DNA of 64,000 bases from Cryptomeria japonica (taxonomy: Eukaryota; Streptophyta; Pinopsida; Cupressales; Cupressaceae): the NCBI RefSeq assembly GCF_030272615.1, contig NC_081411.1, positions 212,901,744-212,965,743 of the forward strand, given 5' to 3'. The position numbers and the translations under genes were made by a program. Position 1 is the first letter of the stretch. The number at the start of each line of letters is the position of its first letter. Shown here one piece after another: positions 43,140 through 55,390 of the stretch. The notes under the pieces are model-generated. The model saw only the letters and a program-made list of their open reading frames with translations, did no database searches and had not been told where the DNA came from.

Positions 43140-44757
43140 CTAGGATCATTTGAAGGACCTACATGAAACGTCCGACAAGAGTCGCACAATCTTTCTCAAG
43201 AACATGCTTTTCTCGATCATGATGGATGAAAGAATGTCTTTGTAGGAGCATCTCAAGAAAACCAAGGACATTCGTGATTGGTTGGAGGCGATTGGTCGGA
43301 AGATGGAGGAAGAAGACATGGTAGTCATCACTCTGAAAAGTCCACCAAAATCTTATAAGCACTTTATTGAGACACTCAACACTGCCTTAACTAATGTTGA
43401 TTTGAAGTTTCTAGATCTTTGCACCAAACTTCTGCAACAGGATCGTCGGAGAGAGCAGTTTGGTAGTGGTGCTAGTTTGTCCTCCACAAAACATGCCTTC
43501 TCAACTAAATCCTCTACTAAGGACAAAGGGAAAAGTCAGTCCTCTCAGTAGAAAGGCCTAGGTCAGTCCCAGGACAGCTCCAAGAAGAACATTCAGTGGA
43601 ACTATTACCACAAATATGGTCACATGAAGAAAGAGTGCTAGAAATGCTTGGCTTCTGAATAGTCCAAGCAGGGAGGGTCTCAACTGAAGGCCAATGTTGC
43701 AGAGCTCATTGAGCAGAAGGAGTCTTCCTTTTACGCCTTAATGGTTAAAAACCAACAGATCATGTCAATTCCTCTACTTGGTACATTGATTCAAGTGCTT
43801 CTCAACACTTCACTCATCAGAGGGATTGGTTCACAGAATACATGCCTTTCACTAATTCAGTGATCTTTGGAGGAGGGGAAGAGTGTACTGTTGCTTGCAA
43901 GGGCAACTTGCAGATTCAATCTGGTGGGAGGAATTTAATTTTCGTCAATGTATACCATGTTCCAAGCATGAAACTCAACCTTTTCTCTGTCAGTCAGATT
44001 ATGAGACACTCTCCTCAACTGGATGTTGTATTCTGTTCCCACAAATGCAGTATTGTTGATCAAGAGATTTGCACCATAGTTGCTGTGAGTATTGAGGATC
44101 ATGGTCTTTATAGACTTGTCGATAGTGGTGATTCTTAGGAGCATGCCATGGCAGCCAAAAGTTCTTCTATCAACAATCTCTAACATCGGCAGTATGGGCA
44201 TTTGAACATACACTATCTCTCTCAATTAATTAGGGAGGGTTAGTTGTTGGCATACCTGAGATTCCGACTCAAAATCATGGAGTTTGCAGAGCTTGTCAGG
44301 TTGGAAAGCAGCATCAAACTCCATTTTCAGATGGTGATTCTTGGCGAGCTTCCAAGGCATAACAATTGGTTCATGCTGATGTTTGTGGACTAATGAACAC
44401 TCCTCTAGTTACTGGGTCCAGGTATTTTCTATTGTTTGTTGATGATTTTAGCCACAAAATGTGGGTGTATTTTCTTAAACAAAAGTTTTAGCATGTTTCA
44501 AAAGTTTAAGGCCTTAGTAGAAAAAAACCCCGGTCATCAGATAATTACTCTTAGGGTCAGACAATGGGGGGGAATTTTGTTCTTTTGATTTCACCAACTT
44601 TTGTGCACAACATGGCATTAAGCACCAACTTACCACAAATTACACCCCTTAGTAGAACAGTGTTGTTGAGCGAAGAAACCGCACAATCACTGAAATGGCC
44701 TAGTCTATGTTAAAACATAGAAGTGTTCCAAAGAAATTTTGGGTAGAAACGTGTGCT
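43140..44757 (+). pseudogene. CopC gag, protease and integrase N-terminal part
   Basis: Gag (UBN2 type) at 43190-43550: LFSIMMDERMSLQEHLKKTKD, VVITLKSPPKSYKHFIETLN, LCTKLLQQDRRREQFG. Zinc knuckle near 43600 reads YYHKYGHMKKEC (first cysteines lost). Protease at about 43785-43840 reads YIDSSASQHF (DSG to DSS). The pre-integrase region follows (YHVPSMKLNLFSVSQI; HRQYGHLNIHYLSQL near 44180), then integrase [24 protein letters not shown] near 44410-44480. At about 44757 it jumps to RNase H. Many stops. Confidence 0.85.
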
Positions 44758-45230
44758 AAGATATGTGAAGGGCATTTCTGATGTTGGCATTTTGTATAGT
44801 AGAAGCAAAGATCCTCGACTCATTGGTTTCACAGACTCAAATTGGGTAGGTTTTGTTGATGACAAAAAGTATACATCTGGGTGTCTTCAGTCTGGGCACT
44901 GGTAGTCACATGGACTAGCAAGAAGCAGAAGGCGATAGCTCTTTCCTCGACCGAAGTAGAATATTGGGGAACTATTAAAGCAGCTTGTGAGGCAATTTGG
45001 CTTCGAAGGATGCTTTTTGAAATGCAAATGTCTCAAGAAGGACCTTCACCCCTCTTCTGTGACAATCAAAGGGTGCTCAAATTTGCCAAAAATCCAATCT
45101 TCCATGAACAAACCAAATATGTTGAGCTTCATTGTCATTTCATCAGCCAGCTTGTAGAAGACGGATCAATATAGTTGCATTATGTTCCAATTGAGGATTA
45201 GATTAGACTGGAGACATTCTCACCAAGTCT
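44758..45230 (+). pseudogene. CopC RNase H
   Basis: After a deletion of the whole RT, reads DVGILYSRSKDPRLIGFTDSNWVG, DDKKYTSG, TWTSKKQKAIALSSTEVEYW, CDNQRVLKFAKNPIFHEQTKY and LHCHFISQLVEDGSI: Copia RNase H with its acidic landmarks. The main open frame is 44881-45174. It ends shortly before the polypurine tract. Confidence 0.88.
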
Positions 45231-45302
45231 CTAAGCTCGGACAAGTTTGTAAGATTTAGGGGGCAACTTGGTGTAGTTGATAGATTGACCATTAAGGGAG
45301 GG

Positions 45303-45492
45303 TATTAGAATAATATTTGCATATTTTATTATTAATGGTCAATATTGTATTTTTACTATAATCTTAGTTAGATTAGTTTCTTTCTAATTTCGTCTTTTGT
45401 CTAAGACTGTTTCTAACAGAAACATCCTCAATGTAATTGCTATATGTACATCTTCATTCTTTCAATAAATCAATGCAATTACCATTGTAACA
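45303..45492 (+). repeat. CopC 3' LTR
   Basis: 190 bp partner of the 5' LTR, after AAGGGAGGG; followed by the TSD copy TACGC. Confidence 0.9.
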
Positions 45493-45572
45493 TACGCAAC
45501 TGTTTTCACTTTACCACCAAGTCTTTGTATTGCACTAGAGAGGTTAAGTCTTTCAACATTCTGACTTATTCT

Positions 45573-47060
45573 TGTTGGACATTTTGTTATTGATGTCAAA
45601 GGATGACATTTCCTAGAGGATTACTCAAGGCATAGAAAATTGAAATGAACTACCTGGTTGTCTACTTGAGCTACTTGCCTACCTAGTTGAGTTACTTTCC
45701 TGCTTGGTTGAGCTACTTGCCAGCTTGGTTGAGCTACTTGGTTGTCCGGTTAAGCTTCTTGGCTGCTAGTTTGAGCTGGTTGTGTGTACACTTCATCTGC
45801 TTGTTGGCAATTTTTGCTAAGTCAGATTGCCAAATCACCTTTAAGCTGATGTCATTATATTTTTAAATGTCTAGGCTAATGTTCATTTGATGGGAGCTTT
45901 GATGATTATTTAGAGTCAGCTAATGTTTCACCTTGACTGATTAATATTTCATTAGAAGGAAATAACAAAAATATTAATATCATGGGCTTCTATATTTTAC
46001 CGCAACATTGAAGATTGATTAATATCAAAGAAGACCTTAATATTTGTAGAAGTAGATTTTTATTGCTGCTGAAGTCTATGGTTATATTTGCCTTTATATC
46101 ATTTTTGGCAAATCGTGGTTTGTTTAATATTTGCCAGTATTATTAAAGTGCGTGGAATGAATGAAGAGCTTTGTCGTCCAATAATGGCAACTAATTTTAG
46201 TATGCATACTTGGCATCTTTTTGAGCAATGGCCTCATATTCCTTTATAATGGTTTCTGTGAGTGAAGCGACTTAATTTAAGATGTGTTGTAATGTTTTCT
46301 GAGCACTTTATCTGACCTTTCATTGACTAAAAGAGAAGTGTCTACTGGATTTCTTTTATTAGCATGTGGAATATGTTGGAAGCTATTCATAAGGTAACAG
46401 TGAATAAAGAAGTAATAAATAATAGAAGGGAGCTGTCCAAAGATTTTTTTTCTTGCAATCATGGGAGTCATATATTTATGCATTCTTTACTGCAGCAGAA
46501 GCTCTTATGTTTGGACGCAGCACTTCCATGGATTTGTATTGCTGAGTTCTCTTGGACGTGTGTATGATTTCATAGTGTTACTTTTCACCGTTTGTCTCTT
46601 CATTCAGTGCATGGTATTTCATTTGTCAAGTTGATTGGAACGAAAATAAGTTTTCTTAGCTGCTGTATCAAAATATGGAGAGCGTGGAGCCTTTGTTTGA
46701 CGAATCCTTAATTGTGCTGCAACGTGGATATGTTAATTTTTGAAGATCTTTTATAAGTTTCAGTAATTCTTTGAGCATAAAAAGGATTGGAGTGGGTGCT
46801 TCAGTAGATTGAAGTTGGTGCTTCAAAGGGAGTAGGTGCTCTTAGTGAGTTGGTGTTCACTTTGCTTTTGTATTTTGGGTTGGTGCCCATTGATTAATAT
46901 AATCTATTGTGTCCCGTGGTTTTTACCCGAAAGGGTTTTCCACATGAAAATTGGTGTTTGCATCTTGTTATTTGCTCTCACAAAGTTTTATACGTTTCAT
47001 GTTTTAAAAAGTTGAAAATACTAATTCACCCCCCTCCCACCCCTTCTCAATATTTCCTGT
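45573..47060 (+). mobile_element. SoloC2: Copia solo-LTR-like copy related to SoloC1
   Basis: Starts TGTTGGACATTTTGTTATTG, like SoloC1. Shared later blocks are GGTGCTTCA, GGGTTGGTGCCCATTG, CCGTGGTTTTTACCCGAAAG, TTTTCCACATG and ACTAATTCACCCCCCTCCC. Length about 1.5 kb; the 3' end (about 47055-47095) and TSD are uncertain. Lies within GypT gag. In its first part a unit around GAGCTACTTGCC is repeated four to five times (45660-45745). Confidence 0.65.
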
Positions 47061-47147
47061 TTTTTTCACTTCTGTGAAACATGCCACTTCATCTTGCTAT
47101 TGTTGAATGATGTTCTACTTGGCTTGTTCTAGAATCTCTTAAGTGGG

Positions 47148-48830
47148 CTAAAAGTATGCTTGTTCTTCCTCTTCCAAACTACAATCTTCATCTTCTTCAG
47201 TGATCCGTTTGTGCTTATTTCTACTGGTATTTGTTCCTTGTCTAGTCAATACATTGGCCTTCTTCTTGGCTTTGGGAGGTGTCTTTTCTCCTTGAGCCGT
47301 TGGGCAGTAATTCCGGACATGACCTGCTCTAGAACAATATGTGCACCATATGTCCTTCGATTTCTGTGTCTCTTTGGCTAGGATTTCAATCTGATTTGTT
47401 AATTTCTTCACTAATAGCTGGAGTTCCTTCAATGCTTCCTTAGTTTCATCTTTTTCTTGTCTCCTCCAAAGCTAGGATTCAATCCAGTATGCCATTGTGA
47501 TTAAATCAGTATAAGAGTTGAAGACTCTTTGATTTAGGCCAACTCTGATGTCTTTCTGTAGTCCGGAGGTAAACCATTCAATCTTTTGTATTTTTGTCAG
47601 TGGCTCCTCCAGGTTTTGACAAACTTCTTTAAATTTCTTGTCGTAGTCTTTCATTGATTCATTTTCTTTTTGTACCAATCCCTCATTCTTCTTACACTTT
47701 CAGTAGGAATGTCTGGGGTAGCGAAATTTACTAAGAGTTCTTGTTCCAACTCTTCTTTTCTCAGGGGTCCTACGAAATCTAATAGTTCCGGTTGGTCCTC
47801 TTCTTCGCCAACTTGTTCCTAGAATGATTCTAGTAGGAATACCCGTTTGGCTGCTTCTGTGATATCTTGGCCAAACACTGGAATTTTGATTGAAGCCTCC
47901 ATTTTGTGTGGTTTCTGCTCCAATTTGGTATTCTAGTTTGGTGTACTTGGCTTTTTCTCCTTCTTGATACCGTGGATTATCCGGGGTTTCGCTTCTACAC
48001 CCTTGTTTCTTTCTAACTTGATATCAAAGAACTATCTTCCCAATCATTCTTCCCACGAGGTGTCTTACTTTGTTCTCTCTTCTTTCCTCCTCTTGTCTGT
48101 GGTAATTCTTCCACCAAAATTCTTTTACTTTTATATGGCAATGGGGATGGGTCCTATTCATGGGGTTGTGACTCTTCTAAACATCTTTTCATCTTTTTGT
48201 TTGTAGGTGACATTTCATTAGTTAACAATATTAATTCTTCGCCCAAATTTATTTTAGCTTGTCCTTTTCAATTTGCCCCGTTCGTAATTTTCTTATGCTC
48301 CTATCAACTCTTCTAAATATTTTTTCATGCAAAGGTAAGACCTTTGGAGTTTTAAAAAATTCCATAAATTTGTCATCTGGTTTGATTGTTATGTTTGATA
48401 GGTCCAATGTGTTTTTTAGGGTTTTTGGAAAGTTGTGGTAGGGTAGGGGCCTCCTTGCTACTACTATCTCCTTACAACAACCTTCTAGATCTTCTCTAGT
48501 TTTCAATGTTCTTCATAAAACTGGTTAATAGCTGTCCTACTTTATTCTAGCATGAATTTGATTTTTCCGGGGTCTTCACTTCCTCTTCTTTGTTTTCTCT
48601 CTTCCTCTCCTCAGCAACACACACCTTGGTGTGCTCAGTAGCACTCTTATTGGCACACTCCATTCTTATTTTCTCTGCAATTTCCATCCTTTTGTGATAT
48701 CTTTCTTCTCTTTCAATCATCTATCTTTATTTCCTTTTCCTTACTATTTGGGCTGGCCATTGTTGCTTTACTTGCTAATTCAGTTTGCTCTTTAATCTTT
48801 CTTGTGTTTCTTTTGTCTCCTTTGGCCATG
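47148..48830 (-). pseudogene. GypT: Gypsy gag region
   Basis: From 48830 down: a lysine-rich start MAKGDKRNTRKIKEQTEL, then 48249-48506 (CCKEIVVARRPLPYHNFPKTL), then 47472-47678 (VQKENESMKDYDKKFKEVCQNL, RVGLNQRVFNSYTDL: capsid-like) and 47148-47432 with the zinc knuckle CTYCSRAGHVRNYC (CX2CX4HX4C) and a basic-acidic tail. Four or more shifts. The protease follows at 42580 after SoloC2 and CopC. A typical Tat/Athila-like order. Confidence 0.78.
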
Positions 48831-49113
48831 GGTGTTTTTGTTTTGGGATCGTATTAGTCCTTTATTATTTACCATGGTAGTTATCTAATAACTTATCTTA
48901 GTGGTCATATAGCTTCATAAGTCTCTTTTGGACCTTCTCTTCCTTTCCATGTCCCATCCTCGTGGCGGCTAACCCCCTTTCATAGGGTAGACGTCAAGAT
49001 GGCAGTTTTGTAGTTTCTTATATTCTCTCCATCTTCTTTCCTTCTTTTTTTGGTATAGGATTTTGAATTTTGAAAATTTCATGATAAACCTCAACAAGAC
49101 CTAACCGGGGTCC
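48831..49113. other. GypT leader, left flank of SoloL2
   Basis: Upstream of the GypT gag start on the minus strand; probably its 5' leader or LTR edge, but no primer site is clear. Confidence 0.4.
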
Positions 49114-52100
49114 TGTTGTGACCATTTCACACATCGCCCCATTAAAATGGGGACCCTCTCTTTTTGCTCGGTTTTGCCTGTTTCTCTCTCTGCTTTTAGG
49201 GTTTTTGAGTCGTCTGGATTAGAGTCAAGCCTTAGGGTTTCCGTTTTGATGATTTTAAGCCAGAGTCCAGTCCAATTTTGAGAGATTGTTAAGCTTCCTC
49301 TCGTAGGATGCAATTTTGAAGTGGGGTAAATTCGTTAGAGGTCGAGTAGGTTGGTCTAGGTTCAGTCGGAATTTTGAATATAAGCCCGAATTTTGCCTAA
49401 ATGTGGATGATGGAATTATGGAATTTTGTTTGATTGAATGATTTTGACCAAATTTTGAAAATTTTGATAATTAATTCCAGACATTGGAAAAGTCTTATTG
49501 TTGCCTTGTCAAGTGGTTAAAACTCTAAAAACTTAATATTTTGGCCTGTGGAAGCAAAATCGCTCTTGTCCCTCAGCCAGGGACCAGGGCGAAAATGATA
49601 TTTTAGGCATTCTGGTTATTAATTTGTTTCATTTGTCTTGTGCAGGGTCGCCAGGAGATGCGTTTGAACGCGAATTGAAACCTTTGAAGATTTTGAGATT
49701 TGAAAATGGCGAATTTTTTGGAGTTTTAGGACAAATCGCTCCTGTCCCTCAGTCAGGGACCAGGGCGAAATGTCTTGTCTGAACCATTCTGACTTCATTT
49801 TGATCAAGCTAAAGTGTTAAGGACATGATGAAAGGTGAAATCAACATGATGGAGCGTCCAGACTTAGTCATTTGCAACGAAAATTGAACATTTGCCCTCA
49901 GGGACAAAAATCGCTCCTGTCCCTCACTAAAGGACCGGAGCTTGAAATCCAAAATTGCCTTGTCCTTGAAAGATTTGAATGATTTCGCGATTTGAGGAAA
50001 ACAAAAGAAGTACATCTTATCAGTTGAATATAACTTGAAATTGCCATCATGAGGAAAATGGACCATAGAAGCAAAATCGCTCCTGTCCCTCTACCAGGGA
50101 CTAGGGCGAATTTTAGTGATAGCTCCCGTCCCTCTCCAAGGGACCAGAGCGATTTTTCTTATAAGACAAGTTTTGGGCGAAGATCAAGTGACTGTTAAGT
50201 TTGAGGCAAGCAAAGGAGGCGTAACGAATCCATTGAAGATAATTTGAAGATTGCAAGACGCCAAGTGAAGCTCATATTGTCCTAGACGCTCCTGTCCCTC
50301 TCCAAGGGACTAGAGCGATTTCTTCCTTAGACAAATCTCTCGCCAAGTTGAGACGAATTCCATGTCAAAGATGCATGAAGGAGAACATAACGAGCCCATT
50401 GAAAATAAGTTTGAAGGTTGGCAAAGCACGAATAAACTTATAAGTGAAAGTTCGCTCCTGTCCCTCACCAAGGGACCAGGGCGAAATCAAGGATATTTAA
50501 TATTCCCTCCAAGTTTAAATCACTCCAGACTAAGGTACAAGGGGGCAATGATGTTTGGAACGCCTCGAAGAGAAATGAAGTTGCAAAGACTGCAAAATGT
50601 GATGAAACTACCCAAGTTCGCTCTTGTCCCTCTCCAAGGGACCAGGACGAAATAGTCAAATATGCTTAAACTTTGAAGGCCACTTTCGTTTCATACGTTC
50701 AAGAGGGAATAAAGGACGTCATTTTACGCCTTGAAGACAAATTGATATCAATACGATGGAGGATTTGCACTATGGACCAAAGTTTGCTCCTGTCCTTCAG
50801 TCAAGGACCAGGGCGATATTCACTAAATTGGCCATTTCTTTCAAAAACCACGTCAAGGCAAGGTCGCACAAGGTCACACAGGGTCGAAAATGTCTTTGAG
50901 AAGATGATATGCAAGGGACCAAACGTCAAAAAGTGACCAACTTGAGCAAAGATGCAAAATCGCTCCTGTCCTTCAGTCAAGGACCAGGGCGATATTCATT
51001 AAACTGGTCATTTCCTTCAAAAAACGATAGCAAGGCGAAGTCATGCAAGGTCCGAAATGTCCTTAGAAAGGTGATGAACAAGGAGTTAATGTTAAAAGTT
51101 GACGATTTGGAGCTAAAATACAAAGTTCGCTCCTGTCCCTCACCAAGGGACCAGGGCGATATTCACTTAAATATCAAATTTGCTTTGTAAAGGGCAAGTG
51201 AGTATGCGTGGAACGAAAGAATAAAGTTGTTACTTGCCTGGTGATATAAATTAGTGATTAAGGAGGCAAAGATCAAGGAGTAAATACAAGATCGCTCTTG
51301 TCCCTCACCAAGGGACCAGGGCGATAATGATCTTAAGAAGCATTCATCAAAACATTGAATTGATCGAGCTCAAGGTCCCCAATTAAGATGCCAGTTTCAA
51401 CGTGGAGGAAGTGGCTTTGAACGTAAAAGGCATGAAAATCAAGATCAAGATGCTAAAGCGCTCCTGTCCCTCTCCCAGGGACCAGAGCGATGTGGTTTGT
51501 ACCCTTTCACCTCTCATGTTTTGGCGCTAACACCATTTTCAAATTGTATTAAATGCTAAAATTCGATAAAATTTGAAATATTCAATTAAAATGGGCATTT
51601 AATAAGTGCACACAAGACATTTAATTAATTAATTTTGCCTTTAAAAAATCGAAATAATTAATTACAAGGCATTCAATTAATTAATTATTAATTTAAATAA
51701 AGAAAGAGCGCTTGGGTTTATTTTAAATGTTTTGCAAAGTCGGCCTTGATTTTTATTTAAAGTTTGTTTTTATTTTGCCTTATTTCCAAAAGTCGGCCTA
51801 TGTGCAATTAGAGGGTGAGCGCCTATATAAAGGAGATGTGATATCTCATTTCAAACCATCATTTTATCATCCTTTCATTTGTGATTTGGAAGACAAGGAG
51901 AGGTGCGAAATTCCATCCAAGGGGAGTGCGCATTTGGTTTGAAGTGAAGCGAATTTGCCATCATCACGTTGAAGACCCCTAAGGTTGGCGAAGTTACTAA
52001 GGAAGGTGTTCGCTTGGGGAGGATCGCATTGATACTTCAAATCTCGATTTTTGCCTAGGCGAATTTCCTTATTTTGCTTTTTTAGAGTTAGCTCGCGAGA

Positions 52101-53743
52101 GAGGTATGGCGAAGTCTTCCCTTGTCTTGAATTTTGAATATTGATCTTAAATTTTGAATTTTGAAATTTTGAATTTCCCATAGCTCAATCGAATTTAGGA
52201 AATGATAACTCAAAGACTTATCATGAAGTTTCCTAAATTCAATCCTTAATCTAATCTATGTTTATACATTGCAAAATCTATTACTTATTATGAAATGTTG
52301 TGTAGGTATCAAGATGGCGACTCCCAAGCTCGAAAGATCTACAAGTCAAAAGATTCTTCTCAAGGAAAATCAAGCCAGATCAAGGACGGTCTCATCAAGG
52401 ACGATCAAGCAAAGATAAGGGCAACCTCCTCCAGTCTAGCATTGATAAGGGCGACCTCTTCCAATCCAGCATTCCAAGGCGAGGTACATCAATCATCTTG
52501 CAAATCAAGGACAAAAGGGAGTTAGAACAAGAGTTAATTAAAGATAGCTTCTCAACGACATCAAATTGAATATCTACCAAGCTACAAGTGTCAGACGAGG
52601 TGACATCCTAGTCATCACTCCTCCAGTCGGATTGGTCCACCTCAACAATGTCCAGGTTCAATGTACCTAATTCATAGAAGGTGGCACAAACTCCGATGTA
52701 CCTACCCTAGCTATCCATTGGTGGAAATTTCTAGAGAAGACATGTGTCCAAGCAATACAATTTTATCATTGGTCAAGCATTAAATGTTATGTAATGGTTG
52801 TAACAAACCCTAATTAGGGTTTAGGTGTCATAATCTTGGCCATTGATCTTATTTTGATCTGGACCGTTCATTGTAATTGAGGATGCTATATATACCCTCA
52901 TTTCTTTTTCATTTTGGAACTAGAACTAGAAGAATTAGAGATTAAGGAGAAATTAGAGAGATTAGAAGCAAGTTGTTTTGTAGCAAGATTGAGCTTTGAA
53001 GAAGGAATTTCAAACAATTGTTGTTCATGATGGCTTTGAGATCAATAAAATATTGAAGTTATGGTGTTTTATTGCAATTCTCGTGGTTATCTTCATGGTT
53101 GTTCATTTTCTTGAATCATTCTCAATCAAAGTAGTGTGTTAATTCGAAGGACAAAGTGTTGGACTTGATCTTTGGTAGGATTCGCTTTCCAAACCACTAG
53201 CTTCTTGCTGATTGTAGGAACGCCTTGCGTGGTCAACTGGATCAACTTGAATCACTTAAACTTTCAATCATTGTTGTATCTTGGACATGTGCTTTCGTGG
53301 TAGTGTTTATGATCCTTGATGAATTGAAAAATCATTTGTTACCTTAGAAGATCGCATCAATTTCAATTGAGTTGTTACTTTATGGCAATATTGAAGTTGG
53401 TAGAATCCTGCCAAGTCTCGTCCACATTGAGTCATTCTTAGGGTTAGATTAGACTAGATCTCTTGCAAGCCCTACTCTTTTGATCTTTTTTGAGAGCTTG
53501 TTAGTATTAGGAAACCCTGTTCCTGCAGTTCGGATTTGGCGTAAGACCCCTTGATGAAACAGCAATCACAACGACCACTGGTGCTTGTCCACACGTAGAG
53601 ACCCTACTTAAAAGAACATTGAAGTCACCCTAACTGATCCTTCTTGCGATATCTTCAGAAGTTAGAGATTTTATTCAAGAGAGGATAAGGTACCCTTGGG
53701 TATTTTATTCTGTGTATGATTGTGTACAAAATACACGTCAACA
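49114..53743 (+). mobile_element. SoloL2: 4.63 kb solo LTR with a 13-copy hairpin array
   Basis: Starts TGTTGTGACC at 49114 and ends CACGTCAACA at 53743, with GGTCC directly repeated at both sides (49109-49113, 53744-53748). No coding region. TATATATA-type box at 52889-52896 and AATAAA near 53045, both plus strand, suggest U3 of about 3.8 kb and R-U5 of about 0.8 kb. The flanks (GGGGTCC and GGTCCCG) join cleanly. I read it as one very long LTR. A GCCCCATTAAAATGGGGAC hairpin is at its start (49136-49155). Confidence 0.85.
49560..51490 (+). repeat. 166 bp-period array of 33 bp near-palindromes
   Basis: Thirteen copies of TCGCTCCTGTCCCTC plus 3-4 nt plus AGGGACCAGGGCGA, starting near 49560, 49736, 49911, 50077, 50121, 50286, 50452, 50618, 50784, 50960, 51127, 51292 and 51457. 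Steps are 165-176 bp except for one of 44 bp. Arms are complementary except for one extra base, and the left arm often has A or T where the right has G. Between motifs the text is diverged but related (GAAG and TTGAAGA words), so the unit is a decayed tandem repeat whose hairpin core is conserved. Confidence 0.92.
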
Positions 53744-55390
53744 GGTCCCGACAACAAAACCAGTGCTAGCAAGAAATATGAGGGACACAGACCGGAGTTC
53801 TGAGCCCTAGTGATTTTCTAGAGTTGTAGTCGTTATAGCCTAGATTTAGTCCTATTTAGGAAACATGGAATTTTATTTGTGTAGAAAGTTAGTTAATCAG
53901 AATAAGAACATACACCACGTATATATCAAGATTTCAAAAGTATATGCATTCATTTATATTCAAGTGGTACATAATATATATCCTTATACTCCATATATTC
54001 TTGTATACATTCCTTATATCTCCTTATATTCTACCATCTGACTTCTATGCATTTCTACTGTATATTCTCTCTTTCTTCACCCACTACTGGTGAACGTATC
54101 TCCTGATATACTTATATCAACAACATGAGATTTGACCCTTACAAAATATCCCTATCCTATATTCTATGTTCCAAATCCCATGCTCCATGGACGTCATCCA
54201 ATAAGATGCAGCAAGATCGTTGGATGTCTATCTGGTGCCTATTTCTTGCCAACAACCTTCATCCATTTTTCTTTTGGATCATAAAGACACCTTATCTGCA
54301 CTTTCTATGGCCATTGCTCTATTATACATTTTTGCATATGATGGTGGTACAACTCACATCTTTTTTCTTGATGAAGGAATATGGCCTTCAATGTTATCTT
54401 TTATTAAATTGTTTGTTGATTCTTTGTTTTTTTTAAATTTTTTACAAGTAATTCCTTTAGGCTACAATTTTAAGTTCTTACACTTTCATTGTTCCCTTGC
54501 GTAGTGTTGTAGATTTCTACCACAATTTATGATCTAAATGTTGTTTTGAATTCATCTTTGAAAGCCTTTTGTGGTTTCTCCCACATATTTCAGGAGGTTG
54601 ATTCAATCTTTGTGTACCAATTGATGGTCACACTTCTCAAGGTGGCTGGAAAGGACCATAGCCAATATGGTTTGTTGTTTTGGCCGTTTGTTGCCGAAAT
54701 GGTTTCATAAGACTGTGTTTTATTGGATTCGCTTGTTCATCTTCTATAAACTTATGTAGCTTCTACCTCTCTACACTGGGCTGTCATGGTGGAGTCACCA
54801 TGGTTTTACCTTGATGCAAATTTAGTGTTTGGAACTTGCTTCTTAGAAGGTTGTAATTTAGATATTTTGGTGCTCCTCTAACACTCTTGAACATGTGGGA
54901 ATCCTTTACTCTTTGCAATTTCAACGTTTCATTTATCTTTCAGATTCTCTTTCCTCTTCTCCAACCCCTTGCCTTAAAATTTTTGTCTTGGTTTCATCTT
55001 CTATTAACAAATATTTAATGCTTTGAAAGTTGTTCTCTTATGCTTCCTTCTCTTGATTTGTGGAGTCCTCAAACTTCATCTCCCAACAAGACTTTTCTTG
55101 TAAAAGGGAGGTTGTTTTGATTTGTTGTATTGAACTTGGATTGCAAGGTCAATTCATGCATCTGAACTTGGACTTCAAGGTCTAGCTATTTCCACCCATT
55201 TTTTTCTCATATGATTGTTTCTAGTGGGTTGAATGTTTTGATGTCTTTGCTCTTGAGTCTTCACTATGGCTTCAGCTTGCATTTAAAATTTGGCTTTTGA
55301 AATTAGGCTTCAACTTTGAATTTACACTAATGGAGTTACTTTGGCTACCTCTTGTTGTTTTCTTCTCTGCTATCTTTTCTCTTCCAACCT
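53744..55390 (-). other. Diverged Gypsy gag-like text, unassigned remainder
   Basis: On the minus strand near 54540-54740 there is LSFPATLRSVTINWY-like and NMWEKPQKAFKDEF text, reminiscent of a Gypsy capsid domain (ALxWY ... TWExLxxxF), and charged text continues up to about 55120. No zinc knuckle or catalytic motif is seen. 53744-54130 is AT-rich and unassigned. Plus-strand frames at 54125-54504 are hydrophobic and probably chance. Confidence 0.4.

Larger units (their letters stand above)
42581..45492 (+). mobile_element. CopC: small-LTR Copia, deleted between IN and RNase H
   Basis: LTRs of 190 bp (42581-42770, 45303-45492) starting TATTAGAATAATATT (TG changed to TA in both) and ending ATTGTAACA. 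TSD-like TACCC (42576-42580) and TACGC (45493-45497), one mismatch. Primer site TGGTATTAGAGC at 42771 and polypurine tract AAGGGAGGG before 45303. The interior of 2.5 kb has gag, protease, integrase start and RNase H but no RT. Inserted in GypT. Its pol end is close to the copy in the CopP palindrome. Confidence 0.9.

Noticed and set aside
45573-47060. Exact TSD for SoloC2
   Set aside because: The left flank ATTCT has no clear direct repeat near the presumed right end, so I give only an approximate end.
49560-51490. CRISPR-like array
   Set aside because: Regular repeats with longer spacers are present, but spacers are related to each other, the repeat is itself a hairpin, the setting is a plant LTR and no cas genes exist.
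54125-54504. Hydrophobic 103- and 94-codon frames as membrane proteins
   Set aside because: T-rich DNA encodes hydrophobic residues by chance; frames overlap and have no known family.
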